53,822 bases of DNA, taken from positions 1 to 53,822 of IMG/VR virus record IMGVR_UViG_3300007522_000026; one strand, given 5' to 3'. Positions 8,340-16,553 of this stretch are shown piece by piece (positions within the stretch are counted from its first letter, which is position 1; each line of letters starts with the position of its first letter). The stretch is from a virus. Below the pieces are notes generated by a model that was not told where the DNA came from, searched no databases, and saw only the letters and a list, made by a program, of their open reading frames with translations. The translations under genes and the position numbers were made by a program.

Positions 8340-8530
8340 TGATTGACCACGAGAAAATCATCCGAGAGCAAGCGTTAGAACAAGCTATGATTGAGGAGGT
8401 TGAGAAACGTCAACGGGATAATGATTCCGTTGATCTTCTAGACCAAGATATAGTATTTGATAATTATGATGGCCTTATGCAATATGAATTAGGAGAAAGT
8501 TTCTCCATCGGTGCAACTAAGTTAGGTTAA
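8339..8530 (+). CDS. small acidic hypothetical protein
   Basis: A 63-residue, charged, mostly helical product that overlaps the Ku stop as TGATG. It could be a Ku-associated small protein, but nothing in the sequence shows this. Confidence 0.55.
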   Translation: MIDHEKIIREQALEQAMIEEVEKRQRDNDSVDLLDQDIVFDNYDGLMQYELGESFSIGATKLG

Positions 8531-8534
8531 CAAT

Positions 8535-8807
8535 ATGAACCACAAAGTAGATATGAATCATAATATTACTGGTAATGATATTACCATACATGCACTAAAT
8601 GTTGATTGGGGGCAGATGGCTAGATCTAAATTGATTCTTCTAGACTTTCTAGATAGCGAAACTCCTAAAGAATTTGCTAATGTTTCTAATAGCAATGATG
8701 GGCGAGACTTAATGGATGGTTTAGTAAACCTTATCGACTGCCTACAAGACCAAGCGGCAGATCAGATTGGTGAAGAAATTATCTTTGGAGGATTTAATTG
8801 TGAGTAA
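8535..8807 (+). CDS. hypothetical protein
   Basis: A 90-residue acidic protein with no recognised family. A second ATG (M7) is an alternative start. Its last codons overlap the GTG start of the next gene by 8 bases. Confidence 0.55.
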   Translation: MNHKVDMNHNITGNDITIHALNVDWGQMARSKLILLDFLDSETPKEFANVSNSNDGRDLMDGLVNLIDCLQDQAADQIGEEIIFGGFNCE

Positions 8808-9150
8808 TTATCCAGATGGTATGAGAGAGTCAGATATCCCAGGATGGTGGGATACAGAAAGCGTTAAAGTTTGTGTCTCAGAAAAACAAGTACATGTTGT
8901 TCCTCTTTCATTGTTTGATTCATTGCAGGAACTATTAATGGAAGTATCAGCAATGAAAGATGCAGAATTTCCTGAAATAAGACCATACCTTAAAGATTTG
9001 TTCAATAGACTTCGAAGCTTATTATCAGAAATTACAATTGGAGGTGAGACTTTGGAATGTGCATTCGATGATGAGGTCATTGTCGATTCGGACGGCTGGG
9101 ATTGCCCGGTATGCGAAACACATTACGACCATCCAGAGTATGAGGGATAA
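8800..9150 (+). CDS. hypothetical protein with C-terminal zinc-knuckle
   Basis: A 116-residue protein. GTG at 8800 is preferred because GGAGG lies eight bases upstream. The C terminus (CPVCETHYDH) is a compact Cys/His cluster likely to bind zinc; the central part is helical. Family unknown. It sits between Ku and ligase. Confidence 0.6.
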   Translation: MSNYPDGMRESDIPGWWDTESVKVCVSEKQVHVVPLSLFDSLQELLMEVSAMKDAEFPEIRPYLKDLFNRLRSLLSEITIGGETLECAFDDEVIVDSDGWDCPVCETHYDHPEYEG

Positions 9151-9341
9151 TGGCAGTTAGAGTAAAATTTTCTGAGCGAGCTTTATTTCCTCTACTAGTT
9201 TCCGCTATCTCACGAACACATGATACAATTGATATGGAAAAACTTTGTGAGCGTATGCAAATGGAAGAGAAAGAAGTAGAAATTATTTTCCATAGGGCTA
9301 ATCTCATCTGGTCAAAATTTAAAGGAGACGAAGATGGATGA
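9150..9341 (+). CDS. small hypothetical protein
   Basis: A 63-residue basic and helical product that overlaps the previous stop by one base (TAATG). The layout (MEKLCERMQMEEKEVEIIFHRA) could be a small helix-turn-helix, but this is weak. Confidence 0.55.
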   Translation: MAVRVKFSERALFPLLVSAISRTHDTIDMEKLCERMQMEEKEVEIIFHRANLIWSKFKGDEDG

Positions 9342-9615
9342 TCCAATGAAAGCATTACATGGCTTAGAAGCAGCCGTTAGCAGGATTTCTAAGCCTTTGG
9401 GGGTTGTCTTAACTAGCTTCCAAGTTACGTTAACAGACAAGAATGTTGATGACATTATCACTTTGGAGTTTGAGGTAGTAAAACCTGAAACTGTTGTTTG
9501 TGAAGAAACTATTGAGCAGAAGAAATATGATATGATGTTTGAAGACATTACAGATACTATTAACCTTTGCCAACCGTCAACTGAGAATATTAAACTTGAG
9601 GAATGGGATGACTAG
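9334..9615 (+). CDS. hypothetical protein
   Basis: A 93-residue acidic protein that overlaps the previous gene by 8 bases (GGAGACG ribosome site within it) and overlaps the ligase GTG start by one base. A likely beta-rich core (VVLTSFQVTLTDKNVDDIITLEFEV is the suggestive stretch; only part is conserved-looking). No family recognised. Confidence 0.55.
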   Translation: MDDPMKALHGLEAAVSRISKPLGVVLTSFQVTLTDKNVDDIITLEFEVVKPETVVCEETIEQKKYDMMFEDITDTINLCQPSTENIKLEEWDD

Positions 9616-10388
9616 TGCAAGCACAATTGCCTAAAGATTGTTCAGATCCAAACATATACTTAGACTCACCCGAATGGGGTATAAGTCAGAAGATTGATGG
9701 TCAAAGAATGGTTTTATCAATTGATTCCGGCAAGGTAACGGGTTATAACCGTAATGGTGTTCAGAGAGATATACCGGTAACTATAAGTAATTACCTTAAG
9801 GATATGCCAATATCCTTAACACTTGATGGCGAGTTGCTTGACAATAAGTATCATATGTTTGATATCATATCTGCTACGATCTGCTCATGGCAATTAGAAA
9901 GGCGCTATCAGCTTGTTTGTGATCTTGCTAAAAGGATGGATTCCAATATTATAAGAAAGGTTAGTATTCATACGCTTAACAAGCGAGAGATATTTGATGA
10001 CCTGTTGCACTCTAAAGCTGAAGGCGTTGTGTTTAAGAAGCTTTCAGCGCCTTACAAGCCAGGCAGAAACAGTAACTTTGTAAAATACAAATTTCTTAAC
10101 GAGGTCGATTGTTATGTAACAGAGCTTGGTTGTGAAAGTAAATCTAATATGGTATTGTCTATGTGGAAAGATAATGAGTTTATCGAAGTTGGTAAGTGTT
10201 CAGCGTTGACAGCAGATGGACCATCTGTTAAAGTGGGGGATGTTGTAACAGTAACATGTCTATATGCAACAGATTCAGATAGGCTATATCATACAGTTAT
10301 GCCACGAATAAGGACAGACAAAGAACCACAAGATTGTGTTATAGGTCAGTTAGAATTATGCCGTACAAACAAAGAGGTTAGGGTTTAA
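9615..10388 (+). CDS. ATP-dependent DNA ligase
   Basis: A 257-residue ligase of the minimal type. The adenylation motif I is KIDGQR (the Lys is the AMP acceptor). LDGEL (motif III), EGVVFKK (motif IV) and NFVKYKF (motif V) follow in the right order, and the last 80 residues fit a small OB-fold. There is no N-terminal DNA-binding domain and no polymerase or nuclease domain of the LigD kind. GTG start in a TAGTG overlap. In this operon the natural partner is the Ku-like protein, giving a two-component end-joining set; it could also seal nicks in replication. Confidence 0.87.
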   Translation: MQAQLPKDCSDPNIYLDSPEWGISQKIDGQRMVLSIDSGKVTGYNRNGVQRDIPVTISNYLKDMPISLTLDGELLDNKYHMFDIISATICSWQLERRYQLVCDLAKRMDSNIIRKVSIHTLNKREIFDDLLHSKAEGVVFKKLSAPYKPGRNSNFVKYKFLNEVDCYVTELGCESKSNMVLSMWKDNEFIEVGKCSALTADGPSVKVGDVVTVTCLYATDSDRLYHTVMPRIRTDKEPQDCVIGQLELCRTNKEVRV

Positions 10389-11578
10389 TGTTAAACGAAA
10401 AATTTCTTAACACAGAACAGTCAATGAAACGTTTCCTATTTGAAAGAGATGATGAGATCCACACATCTATTCTTGCTTTAATTGGCAAGATGCACCATCT
10501 CCAATACGGTGAGCCAGGAGTGGCTAAGAGTTTACTTGTAGATAGCCTATGTGATCATATTAGCGACTTTGGACCGAATGATAAGTTTTCCTACCTGCTT
10601 ACTAAGTTCACGGCAGCGGAAGAAGTTCTAGGTTTCCTAGACTTCTTCGGTCTAACAAAGGATGGTGTGTACCGTAAAGTTACTGACAGGAGATTGCCAA
10701 CAGCTAAGATTGCGTTCCTTGATGAGCTATGTAGATCATCTTCAGCTTTGATTAACTCACTGCTCAGAATTATGAATGAACGTCAGTTCGACAGCGGCGA
10801 AGGGGTTATTAAAGTACCTCTTATCTCTATGTTCACTGCAACAAATAGCCTGCCAGATTCCGCTGACCTAGAAGCTTTAGCTGACCGCTTCCACTTCTGG
10901 CATGAGGTTAAAAGAATTCAAGACCCATCTAACAAAGCAGAACTACTCAGAACACATAACCTTCACGAGTCAGAAGAAATTACTGACACGATCACACTTG
11001 GAGATATTGAAGAAGCGCATCATGAGATCGACTCAGTAGCTATCAGCAACGATCTTATTGAAGGTCTTCTAGACATCCTCGATAAGCTTAATCAGCTAGA
11101 GATTAATGTTAGCGATAGACGTGCAAGGCAAGCTGTCAAAGTTGTTCAGGCAGAGGCATGGTTACAGGGCAGGCAAGAAGCTAAGCTGATTGATTTACTA
11201 CCATTGCAGCATGTGTTCTGGAAGAACCCTGATGATATTGATAAAGTTTATGATGCTGTGTCTAACATTGCTTCGCCGATTGATAAAGAGATTCGTGCTA
11301 TTCGTGCCTCCATCAATGAGATGATGCATAACTTTAACAAGACCATGAAAGACACTCAGGAAGAAGTTGTTATTACTTCTCTTGGAACAGAATGTGTGCG
11401 TAAGCTTAGGTCTGCACAGAAAACTATTAACGATCTAGGTAAGCGTGCCAAGAAAGAAGGCTTGGATATGACTAAGGTTCATGAGCTGAGAGCTTTCACT
11501 GAGCAACAATTTCATATCATTAAGACTCAAGCATTTAGCTTGGAAGAAATTAAAGATGATAATGTTTATGACAACTAA
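10388..11578 (+). CDS. MoxR/RavA-type AAA+ ATPase
   Basis: A 396-residue AAA+ protein. Walker A is GEPGVAKS (residues 41-48), the Ala variant typical of MoxR proteins. Walker B is IAFLDEL (108-114), followed by SALINSLLRIMNER, the MoxR 'sNaLL.iLNEr' region, then sensor 1 FTATNSLP and an arginine finger in ALADRFHFW. A helical C-terminal extension follows. MoxR ATPases act with a VWA protein as a chaperone-like pair (RavA-ViaA, NorQ-NorD), and here a VWA gene follows 28 bases later. The ATG overlaps the ligase stop by one base. Confidence 0.85.
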   Translation: MLNEKFLNTEQSMKRFLFERDDEIHTSILALIGKMHHLQYGEPGVAKSLLVDSLCDHISDFGPNDKFSYLLTKFTAAEEVLGFLDFFGLTKDGVYRKVTDRRLPTAKIAFLDELCRSSSALINSLLRIMNERQFDSGEGVIKVPLISMFTATNSLPDSADLEALADRFHFWHEVKRIQDPSNKAELLRTHNLHESEEITDTITLGDIEEAHHEIDSVAISNDLIEGLLDILDKLNQLEINVSDRRARQAVKVVQAEAWLQGRQEAKLIDLLPLQHVFWKNPDDIDKVYDAVSNIASPIDKEIRAIRASINEMMHNFNKTMKDTQEEVVITSLGTECVRKLRSAQKTINDLGKRAKKEGLDMTKVHELRAFTEQQFHIIKTQAFSLEEIKDDNVYDN

Positions 11579-11606
11579 TAATTGTCACTAATGATAAAGG
11601 AAATTA

Positions 11607-13097
11607 ATGTCTGACCACAAAGATCATTATACTATCCAAGCAGACCAATGGGACTTCAGGGCATCTGAGCGTTCATTCAAAAATAATAGAGAGCTGGCTG
11701 TAGCACAGAAACGTATTGCCAAGAAAGAAACTGGTGCAGAGATTTTCAGAGATTTGTTCCATGCTCTTATTAAAGCTGTGCCGCTACTCAAGAAAGAAGA
11801 AGAGGTTAACGCAAAGTACTCTATCAACTATAAGGTTATGAATGAGATGCTTAACATGGAAGAGTTCCAGACGATGCGTAAAATGTCTGCTGGTGATTCT
11901 GTAGGAACGTCCATAGCTTGTGTTCATCTGGAACCTAAACTTGATATACTTTTTGATAAGTTGAAAAAGCTACAAGATGCTGCTAACCAACTTTCAGATA
12001 AGCAGGAACAGCTTCAGGATGCTCAAGATAAAAAGACTTCTGATGAACTCATAGAAGACATGATGAAAGAAGTTAATGAACTTGAGCGCTCTCTGAGCGA
12101 TGACCTTAATGAGGCTGGCTCAGAGGTTCGTGATGTCATGCAGGAGTCCATGAAGGAGCTAGGTGAACAGGCTGAAGGTGAACAGTTTGCTGAGGGATGG
12201 GGTTTAGGCTCCGGAGAGTTAGCTAGAATGAGTCACATAGAAAGGGTTAGTTTAGCTAAACGACTTTCAACACCAGAGTTTAAACGCATGGCAGAAGTAG
12301 TTGGTAGATTCCAAAACATGGCAACTTCAAATGTCGAAGAAGTTAATGTCAATGCTTACGATGAAATCTATGATATTGAAATGGGTAACGACTGGTCTAG
12401 GTTATTAGGTTCAGAAATGGTTGCGTTCGGTGAGGATATATTATTCTATGAGCAGGCCAAAAAGTATCTTGAGCGCAGCCTAGCCCAGTACGCTATTCGT
12501 GGTATCGAAACAAAAACTAAAGGTAGTATAATCTACTGTTGTGATGGTTCACCTTCAATGAGTGGTGACCGTGAGATATGGGCTAAAGCAATTGGACTAG
12601 CTTTACTTAAAGTTGCTGAAGTACAGAAACGAAAGTTTGTGGCTATACACTTCGGTGGTCCCGGACAGTACCTTCGCATGGAATATGATACTTCAGGATC
12701 ACAAATTGCTGTAACTGTAACAAGGAATAAGAACCATAAGTTCATGTACCGTAAAGAAGGCTTTGAGGCGATCATGGAATTTGCTGAGTTAGGTTATCAA
12801 GGTGGCGGAACAAGCTATGTTGATCCTCTTGAGGAAGCAATTAGCATAATCGAAGAAGAAGCTGGCGATGGTGCGGTAACATCTGATATAATCTTTGCTA
12901 CGGATGATGAGTGCATGGTTCCTAGCTCTTGGGAAAAACGTTTTCTAGCTAGTAAAGAAGAGCTAGGTTTCAAGATGTATTCTTTTGTTATCGGTTCAGC
13001 TAGAGTCAATACTATGAATCGTATATCGGATATTGTTCTTTCACCTAAATCATTATTGGATGGAACAGACTTAGAGAAAATATTTAAAGAACTATAA
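11607..13097 (+). CDS. VWA-domain protein, partner of the MoxR-like ATPase
   Basis: A 496-residue protein. The N-terminal 250 residues are helical, including a coiled-coil-like Gln/Lys/Asp/Glu stretch (about 115-190). The C-terminal VWA domain has an intact MIDAS: DGSPS (D313, S315, S317), T402 in GGGTSYVDP and D433 in ATDDE. This layout, helical front and MIDAS at the end, is that of ViaA/CoxE-type partners of MoxR ATPases. Ribosome site AAAGGAA. Substrate unknown. Confidence 0.83.
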   Translation: MSDHKDHYTIQADQWDFRASERSFKNNRELAVAQKRIAKKETGAEIFRDLFHALIKAVPLLKKEEEVNAKYSINYKVMNEMLNMEEFQTMRKMSAGDSVGTSIACVHLEPKLDILFDKLKKLQDAANQLSDKQEQLQDAQDKKTSDELIEDMMKEVNELERSLSDDLNEAGSEVRDVMQESMKELGEQAEGEQFAEGWGLGSGELARMSHIERVSLAKRLSTPEFKRMAEVVGRFQNMATSNVEEVNVNAYDEIYDIEMGNDWSRLLGSEMVAFGEDILFYEQAKKYLERSLAQYAIRGIETKTKGSIIYCCDGSPSMSGDREIWAKAIGLALLKVAEVQKRKFVAIHFGGPGQYLRMEYDTSGSQIAVTVTRNKNHKFMYRKEGFEAIMEFAELGYQGGGTSYVDPLEEAISIIEEEAGDGAVTSDIIFATDDECMVPSSWEKRFLASKEELGFKMYSFVIGSARVNTMNRISDIVLSPKSLLDGTDLEKIFKEL

Positions 13098-13115
13098 ACT
13101 ACTGAACGGATATTA

Positions 13116-13883
13116 GTGTTGTATAAATTACAATTTTTGAAAGATACATCCACCGCCATAATACCACCAGAGTATGACAATAATTCTACTGTTGTTGTCT
13201 ACAGGGAGGGTTATAAGCTACCTAAACTTAACAATGTAGAATATATTGAGTTTGAAAAATATAGGTACAAGTATTATGATATGCATCATAGTACTATTAT
13301 CATTGTTGGTATCAATAAGATTATAACTCCAAGTACTAGAACAAATATTATATTTGAGTACATACAAGAAAATTCTAATAGCATAGAAAAGATTATTATA
13401 GACACTGCACCATTCGTAGGTGAGCCTTGGAGATTCTGGTGGGCATTTTCTATTACTAATAATAACCCTTGGCTCTGGCCTCATTCTTATACGGTAGAAA
13501 CTGAATGGAAGCATTGGTTTCTTAGGGAAGAAGATGATTGCCAGTTATCTGCTAAAAAAATTAAAGGAACTTTCGATGGTGTATATTCTGATTTAGATAA
13601 AATAGAATCTACTTTTTCATTCAGGTCACCATCAGATGATGAAATTGCTTTATATGATGCAGTTAAAGAAACTGCATTTCAAACTAATGCAACACCTAAG
13701 ACTATTATAAATTATATGATTAAAAATCTTGCCAATAGTACCACTATGAATAAAGTATCATTTGATGATTTTTATTCCAATAAAGACTTTGTTTGGCCTG
13801 AGTTTGGTGTATACAAATTTATTGCTGAAGAGAATATTAGACGTATGGATTTCTATAATACTCTAATAGGTAAAGGAGTTTAA
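13116..13883 (+). CDS. hypothetical protein upstream of the PAPS-reductase-like gene
   Basis: A 255-residue protein of unrecognised family, GTG start, AT-rich and aromatic-rich. An N-terminal alpha/beta region (STIIIVGINKI, EKIIIDTAPFVG) could be a Rossmann-like half-domain, then Trp-rich GEPWRFWWAF. It ends two bases before the PAPS-reductase-like gene, so it probably belongs to that cassette. Confidence 0.65.
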   Translation: MLYKLQFLKDTSTAIIPPEYDNNSTVVVYREGYKLPKLNNVEYIEFEKYRYKYYDMHHSTIIIVGINKIITPSTRTNIIFEYIQENSNSIEKIIIDTAPFVGEPWRFWWAFSITNNNPWLWPHSYTVETEWKHWFLREEDDCQLSAKKIKGTFDGVYSDLDKIESTFSFRSPSDDEIALYDAVKETAFQTNATPKTIINYMIKNLANSTTMNKVSFDDFYSNKDFVWPEFGVYKFIAEENIRRMDFYNTLIGKGV

Positions 13884-13885
13884 AT

Positions 13886-14962
13886 ATGGCTAAAAGAATT
13901 TATGAAAATAATACAGTATTAGAAGCAGCTAGAGAAAGAATGTCTTTCATATTTGATGAGTTTGAACGTGTACAAGTTTCAGTATCAGGTGGTAAAGATA
14001 GTACTGTACTGTACCATCTGGCCCTACAGGAAGCCATCCTTAGAGGTAGAAAGCTAGAGGTATTCTGGTTAGATCAAGAGGCAGAATATACAGCCTCAGT
14101 GGATACTGTGAAGCTACAGATGCAACATGAGAACGTAATACCACTGTGGTATCAGGTTCCGGTCTACATGACTAACGCAACAAGCTATTCAAACTACTTC
14201 CTATACGCTTGGGGTAAGGGCGAGCAATGGATGCGTGAGAAAGACCCTATGGCTATTCAAAGCATAGAAGAAGATTATCCTGAAAGATTCTACGAGTTCT
14301 TCCCCTATCTAGAAGAGCAAAATAAAGATGCAGCTTTCCTTGTTGGACTAAGGGCAGAAGAAGGTATCATGAGATACCGAGCCGTTACTAAGAACCCTGG
14401 GTATAAAAATACATACTGGGCAACCACAACCAATGGCGCACACAAGTTCTATCCAATCTATGACTGGGGTTGGAATGATGTGTGGAAATTTGTTTGGGAT
14501 TATAATATTACTTATAACAATATTTATGATAAGATGTTCTGGTCCAACTACAGCATGTATAGTATGCGTGTATCAAACCTTGTTCATGAAAAAAGCTATA
14601 AGTGTCTCATAGATTTACCAAAGTTTGAACCAGAAACATACGATGCATTATGTAAACGGATAGGCGGTATCTCAACTGCTTCAAGGTATGCGAGTGAGAA
14701 GTTAATATTTAGTAATAAGACTTTGCCTTCACATTATGAGAACTGGGAAGAGTTTAGAAACTTCTTGTTTGATAATATCCAAGAAGAAGATCATAAAATA
14801 ATATTTGAGAAGAGATTCTCATCTCAACCTAACGATGAAGAAACATATAAAAAACAGGTAGGACAGTTACTGCTCAATGATTGGGAGAATTCAAAACCAA
14901 TCGCAGCTATAGACATGGAAAGAAAGGAAGAGTTTAAATCAAGATGGATGACAATCTTATAA
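13886..14962 (+). CDS. PAPS-reductase-like PP-loop ATPase (IbrA-like)
   Basis: A 358-residue PP-loop protein. VSVSGGKDST (residues 31-40) is the pyrophosphate-binding loop. LEVFWLDQEAEY and GLRAEEGIMRYR match the phosphoadenosine-phosphosulfate reductase superfamily region that contacts the adenylate. The C-terminal half is unlike true CysH and resembles the IbrA/DUF3440-type branch. Assimilatory sulfate reduction is unlikely: the partner is a ParB-like gene, the two overlap by 19 bases, and the CysH active-site C-terminal ECG(I/L)H is not seen. The likely role is nucleotide-dependent regulation or modification. Confidence 0.78.
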   Translation: MAKRIYENNTVLEAARERMSFIFDEFERVQVSVSGGKDSTVLYHLALQEAILRGRKLEVFWLDQEAEYTASVDTVKLQMQHENVIPLWYQVPVYMTNATSYSNYFLYAWGKGEQWMREKDPMAIQSIEEDYPERFYEFFPYLEEQNKDAAFLVGLRAEEGIMRYRAVTKNPGYKNTYWATTTNGAHKFYPIYDWGWNDVWKFVWDYNITYNNIYDKMFWSNYSMYSMRVSNLVHEKSYKCLIDLPKFEPETYDALCKRIGGISTASRYASEKLIFSNKTLPSHYENWEEFRNFLFDNIQEEDHKIIFEKRFSSQPNDEETYKKQVGQLLLNDWENSKPIAAIDMERKEEFKSRWMTIL

Positions 14963-15447
14963 AGTTTATTTTACCTAAAGAGGTAGGCATTACCGAACTA
15001 CAAGCAAACGATTATAACCCTAATCGTATGCCATCAGATGAGATGAGCCTATTAAGAAACTGTATTGATAGATTTGGTTTCTTGTTCCCAATTGTTACTA
15101 CTTGGGATGAAGAACTTATGAAGTATAGGATTATTGATGGCTACCATCGTTATGAAACTCTTATTAGAATGGGTTCGCAGAAAGCTCTAATTGTTGATCT
15201 AGAAATATCATATCATGATGCCGTACAGCTTACTGTTCTCATGAATAGAATCAAGGGCCTACATCAGGTTGAAAAGATGAGTGATCTAATCGTGAAGCTT
15301 TCTGATCTTGGTTTAGAAGATGATGAGATTTCACAGAATCTTGGCATGGAAGAAGAGGAACTTATTAGACTTAAGCAGCAGCTTGGTATCTCTCATGTAT
15401 TCAAGGATAGAGAATATTCTAACTCTTGGAGTGCAGAAATAAGATAA
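14944..15447 (+). CDS. ParB-like nuclease-domain protein (IbrB-like)
   Basis: A 167-residue ParB/Srx-fold protein. Visible are LQANDYNPNRMP (about residues 19-30), the ParB box-like YRIIDGYHRYE (61-71), and a second helical domain (SDLGLEDDEISQNLGMEEEEL) shaped like the ParB helix-turn-helix. IbrB-type ParB proteins pair with IbrA-type PP-loop proteins. The start lies 19 bases inside the upstream gene, supporting co-translation. The frame ends in TAA but stays open beyond it into the gene at 15562. Confidence 0.8.
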   Translation: MDDNLIKFILPKEVGITELQANDYNPNRMPSDEMSLLRNCIDRFGFLFPIVTTWDEELMKYRIIDGYHRYETLIRMGSQKALIVDLEISYHDAVQLTVLMNRIKGLHQVEKMSDLIVKLSDLGLEDDEISQNLGMEEEELIRLKQQLGISHVFKDREYSNSWSAEIR

Positions 15448-15569
15448 TGGACTTACCCCTGCGAGCTGGACGCTCAACAGACGTTTCTACCGTTAGTTCG
15501 CCAAGTTCAATTCTTGGGCGGGGGACTGCAACAACAACAACAACAAATGGAGATAATAAGTATGTATAA
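15447..15569 (+). CDS. possible small ORF overlapping ParB stop
   Basis: A 40-residue Ser/Thr-rich frame that begins in a TAATG overlap with the ParB-like gene and ends just inside the next gene. It contains a run of ACA codons from a CAA/ACA microsatellite (about 15527-15546). The DNA here is GC-richer than its surroundings. Weakly supported. Confidence 0.25.
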   Translation: MDLPLRAGRSTDVSTVSSPSSILGRGTATTTTTNGDNKYV

Positions 15570-15738
15570 TGTAGTATTTGATGCTGACGAAGATGTTGCG
15601 GAACAACTAATCAGAAAGCCAGGTAATAAATATTATTTGGAATGCATTCAGTCTGATGCAGTGTACACTGGTAGCACAAAAGAATCTAGTGATGGTTCTG
15701 TAGTGTTTAAGATCCGTATGGGGGTTGATAATGCATAA
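15562..15738 (+). CDS. small hypothetical protein
   Basis: A 58-residue acidic protein, start chosen at MYNVVFDADED because GGAG lies 10-12 bases upstream. An in-frame GTG/ATG further up would add a poly-Gln tract. It probably folds as a small beta domain. Function unknown. Confidence 0.5.
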   Translation: MYNVVFDADEDVAEQLIRKPGNKYYLECIQSDAVYTGSTKESSDGSVVFKIRMGVDNA

Positions 15739-16168
15739 TAAAGAAAATTACGTTATTCCAGAAGATGCTGGAGAGTATTATGATGGCCTAAAAACAATCC
15801 TATCTAAGTTTAATGATAGTTATGTTGGCTATATCTCTTGCGATAAAGGTTGGTATCCTCTAATCATAAGTTGCGATGAGGAACTTTCAGCCGTGTGCCC
15901 CGATTACAATATCCTTCAGATTAAAGAAAAGTTTGGGGGCCTTAGATACTATATTTACGCACCTGAAGAATGTGATAATGATCGTGTCAAAATGAATAAT
16001 ATTATTAAATCCTATGAGAAACTTTCAGCTAAAACATGTGAAATTACTGGTGAGCCGGGTGTCCTTATGGGCGAAACTAGTAGTCCATTTGCTTGGGTTA
16101 AGACTTTAGATCCATCTAAGGAGATTAAAGGCTACGAAAATTGGGTGAAATATCTTCATTATCATTGA
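15731..16168 (+). CDS. conserved phage protein of unknown function
   Basis: A 145-residue protein. The segment LQIKEKFGGLRYYIY (about residues 71-85) recurs in a widespread phage and bacterial hypothetical family. A C-terminal CEITGEPG motif suggests a metal- or nucleotide-binding turn. ATG at 15731 is chosen because GGGGG precedes it by six bases. It is the last gene of the plus-strand arm. Confidence 0.65.
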   Translation: MHNKENYVIPEDAGEYYDGLKTILSKFNDSYVGYISCDKGWYPLIISCDEELSAVCPDYNILQIKEKFGGLRYYIYAPEECDNDRVKMNNIIKSYEKLSAKTCEITGEPGVLMGETSSPFAWVKTLDPSKEIKGYENWVKYLHYH

Positions 16169-16239
16169 ACTGAAGCAGTCCTACTGTTCGTGCTGTTATT
16201 AAATCCCCGAAAAGTTAAACTAATGTAAATGTGGTTTGT

Positions 16240-16285
16240 AATAAAAATAGGCCGTAGCCCTCATGGGTTACGGCCTATTTTTATT
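16240..16285. terminator. bidirectional intrinsic terminator
   Basis: A 21-bp inverted repeat (AATAAAAATAGGCCGTAGCCC ... GGGTTACGGCCTATTTTTATT in outline) with one G-T mismatch and a 4-base loop. The stem ends in A-runs on one side and T-runs on the other, so it ends transcripts from both directions. It lies exactly where the plus-strand and minus-strand arms converge. Confidence 0.92.
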
Positions 16286-16297
16286 ACCATTTTTGGT

Positions 16298-16552
16298 CTA
16301 CAACGCACCTCGCACCACAAGCGCCAGCACAGCAGCCAGCACACTTGTCAGCACAAGCCCCACAAGGCCTGTAGTCAGCTTTTCTAGTGGCTTGAGCCTC
16401 AGGTCTGTATGCTCACGGAAAGCAATAAAAACTGCCTGCTCAACGTACTTCTCAAACCTTCTTTCAGTTTCATCAATATCTTTACGAATTTCATCCACAG
16501 CTGCCTGAAGAAGTGCCCGCTGAATCTTATCATTTAATTCTTCTGAAGCCAT
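16298..16552 (-). CDS. holin-like protein (XhlA-type layout)
   Basis: An 84-residue protein with a charged, coiled-coil-like N-terminal two-thirds and one C-terminal membrane helix (LVGLVLTSVLAAVLALVV, about residues 63-80). This is the layout of XhlA-type hemolysin/holin accessory proteins. Ribosome site GGAG four bases before ATG, directly after the upstream gene's stop. Lysis function is inferred; the amidase endolysin lies far away at 51.6 kb. Confidence 0.55.
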   Translation of the reverse strand: MASEELNDKIQRALLQAAVDEIRKDIDETERRFEKYVEQAVFIAFREHTDLRLKPLEKLTTGLVGLVLTSVLAAVLALVVRGAL

Positions 16553-16553
16553 A

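Noticed and set aside
13886-15447. PAPS-reductase-like and ParB-like genes as a Dnd phosphorothioation system
   Set aside because: No DndA, DndB, DndD or DndE partners are visible and the ParB-like order fits IbrA/IbrB better.
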